A DNA stretch of 64,000 nucleotides from Solimonas soli DSM 21787 (GTDB lineage Bacteria; Pseudomonadota; Gammaproteobacteria; Nevskiales; Nevskiaceae). This document shows, piece by piece, positions 47,287-55,258 of this stretch. The notes under the pieces were generated by a model. The model saw only the letters and a list, made by a program, of their open reading frames with translations, made no database searches and was not told the origin of the DNA. Positions within the stretch are counted from its first letter, which is position 1. Each line of letters opens with the position of its first letter. The position numbers and the translations under genes were made by a program. Where the stretch lies: contig NZ_KI440837.1 in the NCBI RefSeq assembly GCF_000474945.1, positions 263,688 through 327,687 on the forward strand, given 5' to 3'.

Positions 47287-48115
47287 GAGAGCCCGACCGC
47301 TGCTCGGCACGCTGGTCCGCATCAGCGTCGAGTTGGAGGACGACGCGCAGGCGCGGCACGCCGTCGAGGCCGCGTTCGCCGAAATCGCGCGCGTCCACCG
47401 CCTCATGACCTTCCACGAGGCGGACAGCGATCTCGGCCGCCTGAACCGGGCGGCGCCCGGCCTTGCCGTCGAGGTCGACACCCGCACCGCCGAAGTCCTG
47501 CAGACGGCGCTCGCCTTCGCACGGCAGTCGGACGGCGCCTTCGATCCCACGGTCGGCGCCGAGGCGGTCGCCGCCGGTGCGCTGCCGCGCCCGGCGGACA
47601 GCGACGCCGCCGATCCTGTCGCCGACTGGCATGACGTCCACATCGAGGGATGCGCGGTGCGCCTGCGCCGCAAGGCCTGGCTCGATCTCGGCGGCATCGC
47701 CAAAGGCTATGCCGTCGACCGCGCGATCGGCGTGCTGCAAGGCCATGGCGCGCAGCGCGCCTGCGTCGATGCCGGCGGCGATCTGCGCGTGCTCGGCACC
47801 GATCACGCCGTGCGCCTGCGCGTCGACGGTTCGCCGCAGCTGCCGCTGCTGCTGATCGACGATGGCGCCGTCGCGTCGAGCGGCGGCGATCCTTCGCTGC
47901 AGACCCCGCATTTCCACGCCGCGCGGCGCGCATCGCTGCCGGCCGCGCACTTCGCGAGTGTGACGGCGCCGTCCTGCATGGTCGCCGACGCCATGACCAA
48001 GATCGTGCTCGCGCTCGGCCTCGATGCCGCGCGCCCGCTGCTGCAACAGCATCGGGCCGCGGCATACGCGTTCTCGCCGCGGCACGGCTGGCGCGCGACG
48101 ACGGCGATCGCATGA
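47252..48115 (+). CDS. apbE: FAD:protein FMN transferase ApbE
   Basis: A 287-aa flavin transferase that attaches FMN to threonine of FMN_bind proteins. Family stretches: LLGTLVRISVELEDD, MTFHEADSDLGRLN, GAFDPTVGAEAV, AWLDLGGIAKGYAVDRAI, CVDAGGDLRVLG and the metal-site end APSCMVADAMTKIVLALG. No lipobox or obvious signal sequence is seen, so the mature location (often periplasmic) is uncertain. The ATG at 47252 lies inside the previous gene; no later in-frame ATG or GTG precedes the conserved LLGT. Confidence 0.93.
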   Translation: MPSSSRPAPPLERARPLLGTLVRISVELEDDAQARHAVEAAFAEIARVHRLMTFHEADSDLGRLNRAAPGLAVEVDTRTAEVLQTALAFARQSDGAFDPTVGAEAVAAGALPRPADSDAADPVADWHDVHIEGCAVRLRRKAWLDLGGIAKGYAVDRAIGVLQGHGAQRACVDAGGDLRVLGTDHAVRLRVDGSPQLPLLLIDDGAVASSGGDPSLQTPHFHAARRASLPAAHFASVTAPSCMVADAMTKIVLALGLDAARPLLQQHRAAAYAFSPRHGWRATTAIA

Positions 48116-48585
48116 GGCCGACGCATCACCGCCCGCGCCCGTCGCCGCGCCTCGGCGCGCGGCGCAAGCAGGCCTTTCACCTGATCGGCCTCGGCATCTG
48201 GCTGTCCGGCATCGCCTGGCTGGTCCTGCACTATCTGCTGCGTCGCCAGGGCGAGTTCGGCCCGGAAGCGCATCCGCTCGAACCCTGGTCGCTGAAGTGC
48301 CACGGCGCCTTCGCCTTCGCCGCCCTGTGGATGAGCGGCACGCTGTGGGCGGTGCATGTGGTCAACGGCTGGGAGCAGAAGCGGCGGCGCCTGTCCGGCG
48401 CCCTGGTGTTCGCCCTGCTGGCGCTGCTGATCGTCAGCGGCTACCTGCTCTATTACGCCGGCGACGAGGACCTGCGCAACGCCACGTCGATCGTGCACTG
48501 GGCCTGCGGTGTCGCCATCGCGCTGGCCTACGCCATCCACCGCCTCGCGCACCGCGTGTCGGCGGCCGGCGTCGAGCGGCCCTGA
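48112..48585 (+). CDS. four-helix membrane protein, probable b-type haem electron carrier
   Basis: A 157-aa inner-membrane protein with helices at about 21-41, 64-86, 94-115 and 125-145. Histidines at 40, 64, 82, 129 and 143 lie at helix ends, the pattern of small di-haem cytochrome b-like subunits (as in DUF4405-type proteins found with flavinylated partners). Haem binding is inferred, not shown. The ATG overlaps the apbE stop (ATGA). It would pass electrons from the quinone pool to the periplasmic FMN protein. Confidence 0.75.
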   Translation: MRPTHHRPRPSPRLGARRKQAFHLIGLGIWLSGIAWLVLHYLLRRQGEFGPEAHPLEPWSLKCHGAFAFAALWMSGTLWAVHVVNGWEQKRRRLSGALVFALLALLIVSGYLLYYAGDEDLRNATSIVHWACGVAIALAYAIHRLAHRVSAAGVERP

Positions 48586-48646
48586 GCCATGCCGCCACGG
48601 CGGCTGACGGCGCATACTGCGCCCGTCCCGTCCCGGTGCCGTCGCC

Positions 48647-49111
48647 ATGTCACGCGAACGTATCGAAAGCTTCTATTGCGCCTTCCGCCATCGCGACGCG
48701 GCGGGCATGAGTGCCTGCTACCACGACGACGCGCGCTTCAGCGATCCGGTCTTTCCCGATCTCGACGCCGGCGGCGTGCGCGCGATGTGGAGCATGCTGC
48801 TCAGCGGCGCGAAGGATCTGCGCATCGAGTTCGGCGGCATCGACGCGGACGCGCAGCAGGGCCGCGCGCACTGGGACGCCTGGTACACCTTCTCGGCGAC
48901 CGGCCGGCCGGTGCGCAACCACGTCGAGACGCGCTTCGAGTTCCGCGACGGATTGATCCTGGTGCAGCGCGACGCCTTCGACTTCCACCGCTGGGCGACG
49001 CAGGCGCTCGGCCTCACCGGCCGCCTGCTCGGCGGCACGGCCTTTCTGCAACGCAAGCTGCAGGCGCAGGCCGCGCAGCGGCTCGCGCAATGGCGGCAGC
49101 GCAAGGGCTGA
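48647..49111 (+). CDS. SnoaL/NTF2-like protein
   Basis: A 154-aa protein of the NTF2-like fold. It starts with a helix-strand pattern ERIESFYCAFRHRDAAGMSACYHDDARFSDPVFPDL, typical of SnoaL-like domains, and later has WDAWYTFSATGRPVRNHVETRFEFRDGLI. Function within this broad family (isomerase, hydrolase or binding) cannot be told. It lies 61 bp after the flavin cassette on the same strand; small hairpins (48592-48605 and 48609-48623) lie in the gap. Confidence 0.85.
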   Translation: MSRERIESFYCAFRHRDAAGMSACYHDDARFSDPVFPDLDAGGVRAMWSMLLSGAKDLRIEFGGIDADAQQGRAHWDAWYTFSATGRPVRNHVETRFEFRDGLILVQRDAFDFHRWATQALGLTGRLLGGTAFLQRKLQAQAAQRLAQWRQRKG

Positions 49112-49221
49112 CGGCGGTCCTGCATATCGCGTTGACGTGGCTTGCGCTCAACCGCGGCGCGCATCCGCAGGCGTGATGCCGCGCCCTGCGGCGACGCACG
49201 TGCCGGAGCGGCGCTCAACTA

Positions 49222-49797
49222 TCAGCTGCGATACCAGCGCTGGTTCAGCGCATTGACGACCAGCATCGGGTAGTCCGGCTTGCCGTAGCTGCCGTTGTAG
49301 CGACCGAGCGCACCGATCAGGTTGCCGCGTTCCTGGTCGAGGTAGAACTTGAGGATCGTGCAGCCCATGCGCAGATTGGTGCGCACCTGAAAGAGGTTGT
49401 CGTCCGGCTTGCCGATCTCCTTGAGCCAGAACGGCATGATCTGCATCAGGCCCTGCGCGCCGGCGCTCGACACCGCGTAGCGGTTGAAGCCGCTCTCGAC
49501 CTGGATCACCGCCAGCACCAGCTCCGGCGCGATCTTGGCGCGCCGCGCCTCGCTGTGCACGAGGCGCAGCAGTTCCAGGCGCTGGTCTTCGTCCGGCACG
49601 AACTTCTGCAGACGGCTCGACATGTCGACCAGCCAGACCTCGGCATCGAAGCGGTGCTCGAAGCTGTCGGCGGCGTCGATGTTCTTGGCCAGCAGCGCGC
49701 GCAATTCGGGCTCCGGCTCGCCGGTCGGGCCGGCATGCGCCGGCGCCGCCAGCGTCGCCGCCAGCAGAGCCGTCACCGCCGCGAACCGCCGCCGCAT
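49222..49797 (-). CDS. lytic transglycosylase (SLT domain)
   Basis: A 191-aa exported murein-cleaving enzyme. A signal peptide ends near APAHA. The catalytic glutamate is in VLAVIQVESGFNRYAVSSAGA, followed by the SLT motifs GLMQIMPFWLKEIG, NLRMGCTILKFYLD and ALGRYNGSYG. It starts 11 bp after the proS stop, so both may be on one transcript. It converges with the SnoaL-like gene. Confidence 0.93.
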   Translation of the reverse strand: MRRRFAAVTALLAATLAAPAHAGPTGEPEPELRALLAKNIDAADSFEHRFDAEVWLVDMSSRLQKFVPDEDQRLELLRLVHSEARRAKIAPELVLAVIQVESGFNRYAVSSAGAQGLMQIMPFWLKEIGKPDDNLFQVRTNLRMGCTILKFYLDQERGNLIGALGRYNGSYGKPDYPMLVVNALNQRWYRS

Positions 49798-49808
49798 GCG
49801 CGCGACGC

Positions 49809-51512
49809 TTACGCCGCCAGGCGCTCGAGCACGGCGGCACTGCTCGCCGCGATCATCTCGGCCTTCTCGGCGCGCCGGTGCTTGTACTCGAACTGGGCGT
49901 TGGCGAGGCTCTTGTCGCCGATGACGATGCGATGCGGAATGCCGATCAGCTCGGCGTCGGCGAACATCGAGCCCGGTCGGTTGCCGCGATCGTCGAGCGC
50001 GACGTCGATGCCGGCCGCCAGCAGATCCCGGTACAGGCCTTCCGCCGCCTCCTTCACCGCCGCCGACTTGTCGCTGCCGATCGGACAGATGATGACGCGG
50101 AACGGCGCGATCGCATCCGGCCAGATGATGCCGCTGGCATCGTGGTTCTGTTCGATCACCGCCGCCACCAAGCGCGTCACGCCGATGCCGTAGCAGCCCA
50201 TCTCCGGCGTCACCGCCTTGCCTTCGGCGTCGAGCACCGTCACGCCCATCGCCTGGGTGTACTTGGTGCCGAGCTGGAAGATGTGGCCGCCTTCGATGCC
50301 GCGGTAGAACTTGATGGTGCCGACGCCGTCCGGGCTCGGATCGCCTTCGGCGATCATGCGCAGGTCGGCCGTTTCCGGCTCGGCGCAATCGCGGCCCCAG
50401 TTCACGCCGCGCAGGTGATGGTCATCCTCGTTGGCGCCGCAGACGAAGTCGGCGACTTCCGCCGCCGCGAAATCGGCGATCAGCGGAACCGGGCAGCCGA
50501 CCGGGCCGAGATAGCCGACCTCGCAGCCGAACACCTTCCGCACCTCTTCCGGCGCCGCCATCGTCAGCGGGCTCGCCACCTTCGGATGCTTGGCCGCCTT
50601 GATCTCGTTGAGCTGGTGATCGCCGCGCAGCGCGATGCCGATCAGCCCGCCTCCGGCGGCTTTGACGACCAGCAGCTTGACCTTGCCGCTCAGCGGCACG
50701 TCCATGAATTTCGCAACCTGCTCGCAGGTCTTCTGCCCGGGCGTCGACACCTTCTCGACGCGCTTGCTCGCCGCCGCGCGCGGCGTGCCGCTCGGCCGGG
50801 TCTCCGCCGCCTCGACGTTCGCCGCGTAGCTGCCGCCCTGCGCGACCGCGAGCAGGTCCTCGCCCGAGCCGGCGAGGATGTGGAACTCCTCCGACAGCGC
50901 GCCGCCGATGTTGCCGGAGTCGGCCTTCACCGGACGGAACTCGGCACCGAGGCGCGTGAAGATGCGGATGTAGGCCTCGCGCATGTTCAGATATTCGCGA
51001 TGCAGGTCCTCCGCCGTCATGTGGAACGAGTAGGCGTCCTTCATCAGGAACTCGCGCGAGCGCATCACGCCGAAGCGCGGGCGGCGCTCGTCGCGGAACT
51101 TGGCCTGGATCTGGTAGAGGTTGACCGGCAGCTGGCGATAGCTGCGGAAGTCCTGGCGGAAGTGATGGCAGACCACTTCCTCGTGCGTCGGCCCCAGGCA
51201 GAAATCGTTCTGGTGACGATCCTTGAAGCGCAGCATCTCGGGGCCCATCTGATCCCAGCGGCCGGACTCCTGCCACAGCTCGGCCGGCTGCACCGAGGGC
51301 ATCAGCATCTCCAGCGCGCCGGCGCGGTTCATCTCCTCGCGCACGATGGTGGCGATCTTGGTCAGCGTGCGCAGACCTATCGGCAACCAGCTGTACAGGC
51401 CGCTGCCGAGCTGGCGGATATAGCCGGCGCGCAGCATCAGCTGATGGCTGACGACCTGCGCGTCGGCCGGCGTTTCCTTGGAGGTGGACAGCGGGAATTG
51501 CGTGAGACGCAT
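49809..51512 (-). CDS. proS: proline-tRNA ligase
   Basis: A 567-aa class II aminoacyl-tRNA synthetase. Motif 1 region and catalytic core begin RLTQFPLSTSKETPADAQVV and MLRAGYIRQLGSGLYSWLPI; motif 2 is FRDERRPRFGVMRSREFLMKD; a YbaK-like editing insertion spans about 225-400; motif 3 is MGCYGIGVTRLVAAVIEQ; and a C-terminal anticodon-binding domain follows. Bacterial ProS size. A TACAAT -10 box lies about 51 bp upstream. Confidence 0.97.
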   Translation of the reverse strand: MRLTQFPLSTSKETPADAQVVSHQLMLRAGYIRQLGSGLYSWLPIGLRTLTKIATIVREEMNRAGALEMLMPSVQPAELWQESGRWDQMGPEMLRFKDRHQNDFCLGPTHEEVVCHHFRQDFRSYRQLPVNLYQIQAKFRDERRPRFGVMRSREFLMKDAYSFHMTAEDLHREYLNMREAYIRIFTRLGAEFRPVKADSGNIGGALSEEFHILAGSGEDLLAVAQGGSYAANVEAAETRPSGTPRAAASKRVEKVSTPGQKTCEQVAKFMDVPLSGKVKLLVVKAAGGGLIGIALRGDHQLNEIKAAKHPKVASPLTMAAPEEVRKVFGCEVGYLGPVGCPVPLIADFAAAEVADFVCGANEDDHHLRGVNWGRDCAEPETADLRMIAEGDPSPDGVGTIKFYRGIEGGHIFQLGTKYTQAMGVTVLDAEGKAVTPEMGCYGIGVTRLVAAVIEQNHDASGIIWPDAIAPFRVIICPIGSDKSAAVKEAAEGLYRDLLAAGIDVALDDRGNRPGSMFADAELIGIPHRIVIGDKSLANAQFEYKHRRAEKAEMIAASSAAVLERLAA

Positions 51513-51562
51513 GGCGGGCAACCGGCTTTCGATCGTTTTCGTAGGGACTGCTGAAGGCGCGG

Positions 51563-51568
51563 ATTGTA
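51563..51568 (-). promoter_or_regulatory. probable -10 box of proS
   Basis: Minus-strand TACAAT, the same hexamer as the wrbA box, 51 bases from the proS ATG. The -35 is not evident. Confidence 0.35.
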
Positions 51569-51631
51569 GCGTCCGCCATACGTCCATGGCGCGATGCCCG
51601 CCCGTCCGGCGTCATCGCCCCGCATGCGTCT

Positions 51632-51792
51632 GCGATGCGCGGCGCGCGACTTCGGAAGGCAGTGGAGCGCATCGCAGAGCGCGCCGTACACGCATCGCGC
51701 CTGTGTCGCTTCGCGAAAATCCTTTGCGCAACACATGGCGATGCGATAGCTTTCTCACGCTGCGCATCTTTCATGGAATCGGATGCGATGCG
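51632..51792. repeat. cluster of the 8-mer GCGATGCG and its complement
   Basis: The 343-bp gene-free stretch 51513-51855 holds five exact copies of GCGATGCG or CGCATCGC, at 51632, 51668, 51691, 51738 and 51785, in mixed orientation, plus near copies. They sit upstream of the H1-like gene. I see no gene, tRNA or riboswitch here. Confidence 0.55.
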
Positions 51793-51855
51793 TCACAGAG
51801 TTCCGCTCATGGCGAGCAGAACACAGGAAGCTTGATCAATTGAGGGAGTCAGTCG

Positions 51856-52143
51856 ATGGGTGATGAACAGAACGCCACCAAGTCCACCGCCATTCCGCCG
51901 CCGGCGGTTGTCGTGGCGCCGGTGAAGAAGGCCGTGAAGAAGGTGAAGAAAGCTGCCAAGAAAGCCGCCAAGGCCGTGAAGAAGGCAGCGAAGAAGGTCG
52001 CCAAGAAGCCGGCGAAGAAAGCGGCCAAGAAGGCCGTGAAGAAAGTCGCCAAGAAGGCTGCCAAGAAGCCGGCGAAGAAGGCCGTGAAGAAGGTCGCCAA
52101 GAAGGCTGCCAAGAAGCCGGCGAAGAAAGGCAAGAAGAAGTAA
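51856..52143 (+). CDS. histone H1-like lysine/alanine-rich DNA-binding protein
   Basis: A 95-aa protein. After a 23-residue head (MGDEQNATKSTAIPPPAVVV) the rest is almost only KKAxKKxA and KKPAKK repeats, 39 lysines in all, like eukaryotic H1 tails and the repeat tails of AlgP- or Hc1-type bacterial proteins. It probably coats nucleic acid. GAGGGAG seven bases before ATG gives a strong ribosome site. The coding DNA is made of near-identical repeats, so repeat number may vary among strains. A strong terminator follows. Confidence 0.85.
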   Translation: MGDEQNATKSTAIPPPAVVVAPVKKAVKKVKKAAKKAAKAVKKAAKKVAKKPAKKAAKKAVKKVAKKAAKKPAKKAVKKVAKKAAKKPAKKGKKK

Positions 52144-52164
52144 GAGCCGCGAGGCTCGCTGCGA

Positions 52165-52196
52165 AGCGGCGGACCGCGAGGTCCGCCGCTTTTTTA
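52165..52196 (+). terminator. rho-independent terminator of the H1-like gene
   Basis: AGCGGCGGACC (52165-52175) pairs with GGTCCGCCGCT (52180-52190) over a GCGA tetraloop, followed by TTTTTT. It is strong in the plus direction only; its tail overlaps the stop codon of the converging TIR-WD40 gene. Confidence 0.9.
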
Positions 52197-55181
52197 TTGG
52201 CCGCCGCCTTCGCTCGTCTTCTGGCAGCGCGGCGTGTCGATTTCGCGCGGCACGAGGGCGCTGCCGTCGACCCGCCAAGCCACGCGGCATTCGAGCTCGG
52301 CGGCGATCGCCGCGGCGTCCCGCGCCTCGTAGCGCAGCGGCCACAGGTGGGCGACGCCGTCGCGGCCTGTACTCAGGATGTCGGCGCCGTCCGGCGTGAA
52401 CACCGCGGCGCGCCACTGGATCAGGCCGTCGTGCGCGAGGAACGAATCCAGCAGCTCGCCCTTGTCGGCATCCCAGATCTTGATCACGCCATCACGCCCG
52501 GCGCTCAGCGCAAAGCGGCCATCCGGGCTGAAGACCGCGGTCTCGACGGCATTGGTGTGCCCGCCGAGCGTCAGCAGGCGGTCGTCGGCCAGCCGCCAGA
52601 CACGTATCGAATTCGACGTTTCGGCAAGCACGACCTGCCGGGCATCCGGGTCAAAGGCCGCCGTCCAGAAGTACGCCGCCGAAGGATCGTGCAGCTGCTT
52701 GACGATGTGCCCGTCGCTCGCATCGAGCACGAAGGCGAATCCCTGCTGGCCCGCCACCAGCAAGAGGCGGCCGTCGCGGCTGAAGGCGGCGCTCGCCAGC
52801 TCCAGCTCGCCCGACGGCAAGTGCACCGCCCAGCGCTCGTCGCCATGCTGGAGATCGACGAGGCGCATCCGCCCGCGCGCGCCGGTCGCGAGCAGCGCAC
52901 CGTGCGGCGCCATCGCATAAGCCTGCAGCTCACCGCTCGGCAAGGCGAGCCGCAGGCTGCCATCGCGCAGATCCCAGACGCGCAGCGAGGCATCTTCGAT
53001 CTCGGCGGCGAGAAAGCGGCCGTCGGCGTCGAACTGCAGGCTGGTGGCCCGCCCGACGCCCTTGAAGCGTCGCGCGGTGCGACCGCTCCCGACTTCGCTG
53101 AGGACCACACTCCCGTCGGGCGAGCCCGTCGCGAGAAGGCGGGCGTCGGATGTGAACGTGGCACTGCTGACGAAACGCTGTGGAATCGCCAGCGCGCGCA
53201 GCTTGCGCAGCGGCGCGCGCTGCCACAGCGCGCCGCCGCCGGATGCTTCACTGACGAACAGCAGGTGGCCATCGGCGCTCAGCGCGGCGGCAGGTGCCTT
53301 GCCGGGCGGTGCCGAGCCGAGCCCGGCGCGCGCGCTGTCAGGCAGGGACCAGACGACGATCGACCCGTCCGGGCCGTTGCTGATCAGGCGTTGCGCATCG
53401 TCGGCATAGTGAAAGTTCACGGCTGAACCCATGTGCCCGTCGAGTGTGTAGGACTCCTGACCCGACGCCGCATCGAACATCGTCAGTCGCCCTTCGACCA
53501 TCTGTCCGAACTGGCGCCCATCCGAGCGCAGCATCACGACGTTGCCACCCGCGCCGAAGTACTTGCTGGCGTAGACCAGCGCACCGCTGCGGCCATCCCA
53601 GATCGCCGCGGCGCCGCGGCTGACACTGAGCAATCGAGAGCCATCGTCGTCGAACTGCAGATCGGTGATCGTGCGGCGATGCCCGGCGCTCACCAGGACC
53701 GTGCCCTGCACCGCATCCCAGACCCGCACGGCGCCGTTGATGGTGCCGCCCGCCACGACGCCACAGCCGACCGACGACGCCAGCATCGTCAGCGGGCCAC
53801 CGACGCCGACGAAGCGACGGCGCAGCGCACCGCTGACGATGTCGCGCAACTCGAGAGCACCGTCGCGTCGTCCGGCGAGCACCGAGCGGCCGTCGCGACA
53901 GAGGCGGGCAACGCCGTAGTTGCCGGCAATGCGCCTTTGCACGACGAAGTTCGCGGCAGACGCCAGCTCGCCGACAACGACGGCGCCGTCGGCGTCGACG
54001 AAAGTGAAGTGACGATCGTCATCGGCGACCGGCGGCATGGAAACGCCGCTGGAATTCGGACCGAGCTCGACGCGTGCTCGCAGCGCGCCGCTGCGAGCGT
54101 CGAATAGCTGCAGCCAGCGGCCATGCAGCTTCGAATCCTCGTGATGCAGCCAGATCAGCCCGCCGCCAGGGCTGTAGCCCATCAGCCACTGCCTCAGGTC
54201 ACCCAGCGCTTGCGCGAACAGCTCGGTGCCGCCCCGGCGCAGATCCAAGCCGTGCAGCACCTTGTCGGGCGTCATGGCGAAGGCCAGCGTGCCATCGCGG
54301 TTGATGTCGAGGCTCAAGGGCGCTTGCTTCAGCTTGATGCGCAGCTCCTGCGCATCGACGACGCGCATCGCCTTGCCGAGCATGTAGCGCAGCGCCGGCG
54401 TGTCGACACCTTCGCGATAGACCTCGTTCAGATAGACCGCGGCACGCGCTTCGTTGTGCGCCAGCAGTTCCTCGCGGCCGCTCTCGTAGAGCTTGTTGAG
54501 CCGCACGGTCCGCGCCTGCGCTTCGAGTGCTTGGCGCTTCTCGTCCTGCTGCCAGCGCCAGCTGGCGACGGCAAGCACGATCAGCGCGATCGCGGCCGTG
54601 CCGAGCGCCAGGTGCTGCTGCATGCGCCGGCGCCGCTCGCGCCGGCGCAGGTCGTCGTAGCCCACGCCGAGCATGCCGGCGATCAGCTTCAGCACCGCGC
54701 CGTCGCGCCCGTCGGCCTGTGCGCCGACGTCGGCCGCCAGCGGCTCGGCGGCCTGCCCGCTCGGTTGTCCTTCGTCGTCGTAGTGCTGCAGCAGCGCCGG
54801 CACGAAGCAGCTGCCGCTGTCGTCGGTTTCGTCGACTTTCAGGCAGAGGATGCGCTCTTGCCGACCGAGCTTCTTGAAGGTCTCGACTTCTTCGTTGACC
54901 CAGCGCGACGCCGCGGCGTGCCGCGAGCACAGCACGATCAGGTAGCGTGATTCCTGCAGCGCACGCTGCACGACGCCGCCGAGGTCGGCCGAGCTCGGCA
55001 GTTCGTCGCGATCGCGGAATACCGGATACAACCGCCGCGGCCGTGCGCCGCTCCCGTGCGGCGCGCCGACCAGCCGGCGCGGCACGCGGTAGGTTTCCAG
55101 CTGCTTGTGCAGCCAGCGCGCCCAACCGCGGTCGTGGTGGCTGTAGCTGATGAATGCCCAGTAGCGAAAACCGTCCTGCAC
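52194..55181 (-). CDS. TIR domain - transmembrane helix - WD40 propeller protein
   Basis: A 995-aa protein. Residues 7-115 form a TIR domain: YWAFISYSHHDRGWARWL, the loop PVFRDRDELPSSADLG, LIVLCSRHAAASRWVNEEVE with a candidate catalytic glutamate (E98 in the WxxxE pattern of NAD-cleaving TIRs), and ERILCLKVD. A basic stretch RRRERRRRMQQH precedes one membrane helix (about 189-207). From about 280 to 950 a long series of WD40-like blades follows, such as FSPDGRFALSAGRDGVIKIW and FTSDARLLATGSPDGSVVLS. The TIR and propeller would lie on opposite sides of the membrane. Start is GTG at 55181, directly before the TIR fold. It diverges from the SLOG-TPR-cyclase gene. Confidence 0.92.
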   Translation of the reverse strand: MQDGFRYWAFISYSHHDRGWARWLHKQLETYRVPRRLVGAPHGSGARPRRLYPVFRDRDELPSSADLGGVVQRALQESRYLIVLCSRHAAASRWVNEEVETFKKLGRQERILCLKVDETDDSGSCFVPALLQHYDDEGQPSGQAAEPLAADVGAQADGRDGAVLKLIAGMLGVGYDDLRRRERRRRMQQHLALGTAAIALIVLAVASWRWQQDEKRQALEAQARTVRLNKLYESGREELLAHNEARAAVYLNEVYREGVDTPALRYMLGKAMRVVDAQELRIKLKQAPLSLDINRDGTLAFAMTPDKVLHGLDLRRGGTELFAQALGDLRQWLMGYSPGGGLIWLHHEDSKLHGRWLQLFDARSGALRARVELGPNSSGVSMPPVADDDRHFTFVDADGAVVVGELASAANFVVQRRIAGNYGVARLCRDGRSVLAGRRDGALELRDIVSGALRRRFVGVGGPLTMLASSVGCGVVAGGTINGAVRVWDAVQGTVLVSAGHRRTITDLQFDDDGSRLLSVSRGAAAIWDGRSGALVYASKYFGAGGNVVMLRSDGRQFGQMVEGRLTMFDAASGQESYTLDGHMGSAVNFHYADDAQRLISNGPDGSIVVWSLPDSARAGLGSAPPGKAPAAALSADGHLLFVSEASGGGALWQRAPLRKLRALAIPQRFVSSATFTSDARLLATGSPDGSVVLSEVGSGRTARRFKGVGRATSLQFDADGRFLAAEIEDASLRVWDLRDGSLRLALPSGELQAYAMAPHGALLATGARGRMRLVDLQHGDERWAVHLPSGELELASAAFSRDGRLLLVAGQQGFAFVLDASDGHIVKQLHDPSAAYFWTAAFDPDARQVVLAETSNSIRVWRLADDRLLTLGGHTNAVETAVFSPDGRFALSAGRDGVIKIWDADKGELLDSFLAHDGLIQWRAAVFTPDGADILSTGRDGVAHLWPLRYEARDAAAIAAELECRVAWRVDGSALVPREIDTPRCQKTSEGGGQ

Positions 55182-55215
55182 GCCGCCCCCGTCTCCGATC
55201 CCGCTTCGCGCGCAT

Positions 55216-55221
55216 CATAAT
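55216..55221 (+). promoter_or_regulatory. probable -10 box of the SLOG-TPR-cyclase gene
   Basis: CATAAT lies 38 bases before the chosen ATG in the 77-bp region shared with the divergent TIR gene. It places transcription start near 55228, after the earlier in-frame ATGs at 55220 and 55226. Confidence 0.45.
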
Positions 55222-55258
55222 GGCGATGGGGCAAGACCGGCGAAGGACATCGGCGAGC

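Noticed and set aside
51513-51855. A 121-codon frame in the gap before the H1-like gene
   Set aside because: Composition is like neighbouring shadow frames, there is no ribosome site, and it overlaps the start of proS.
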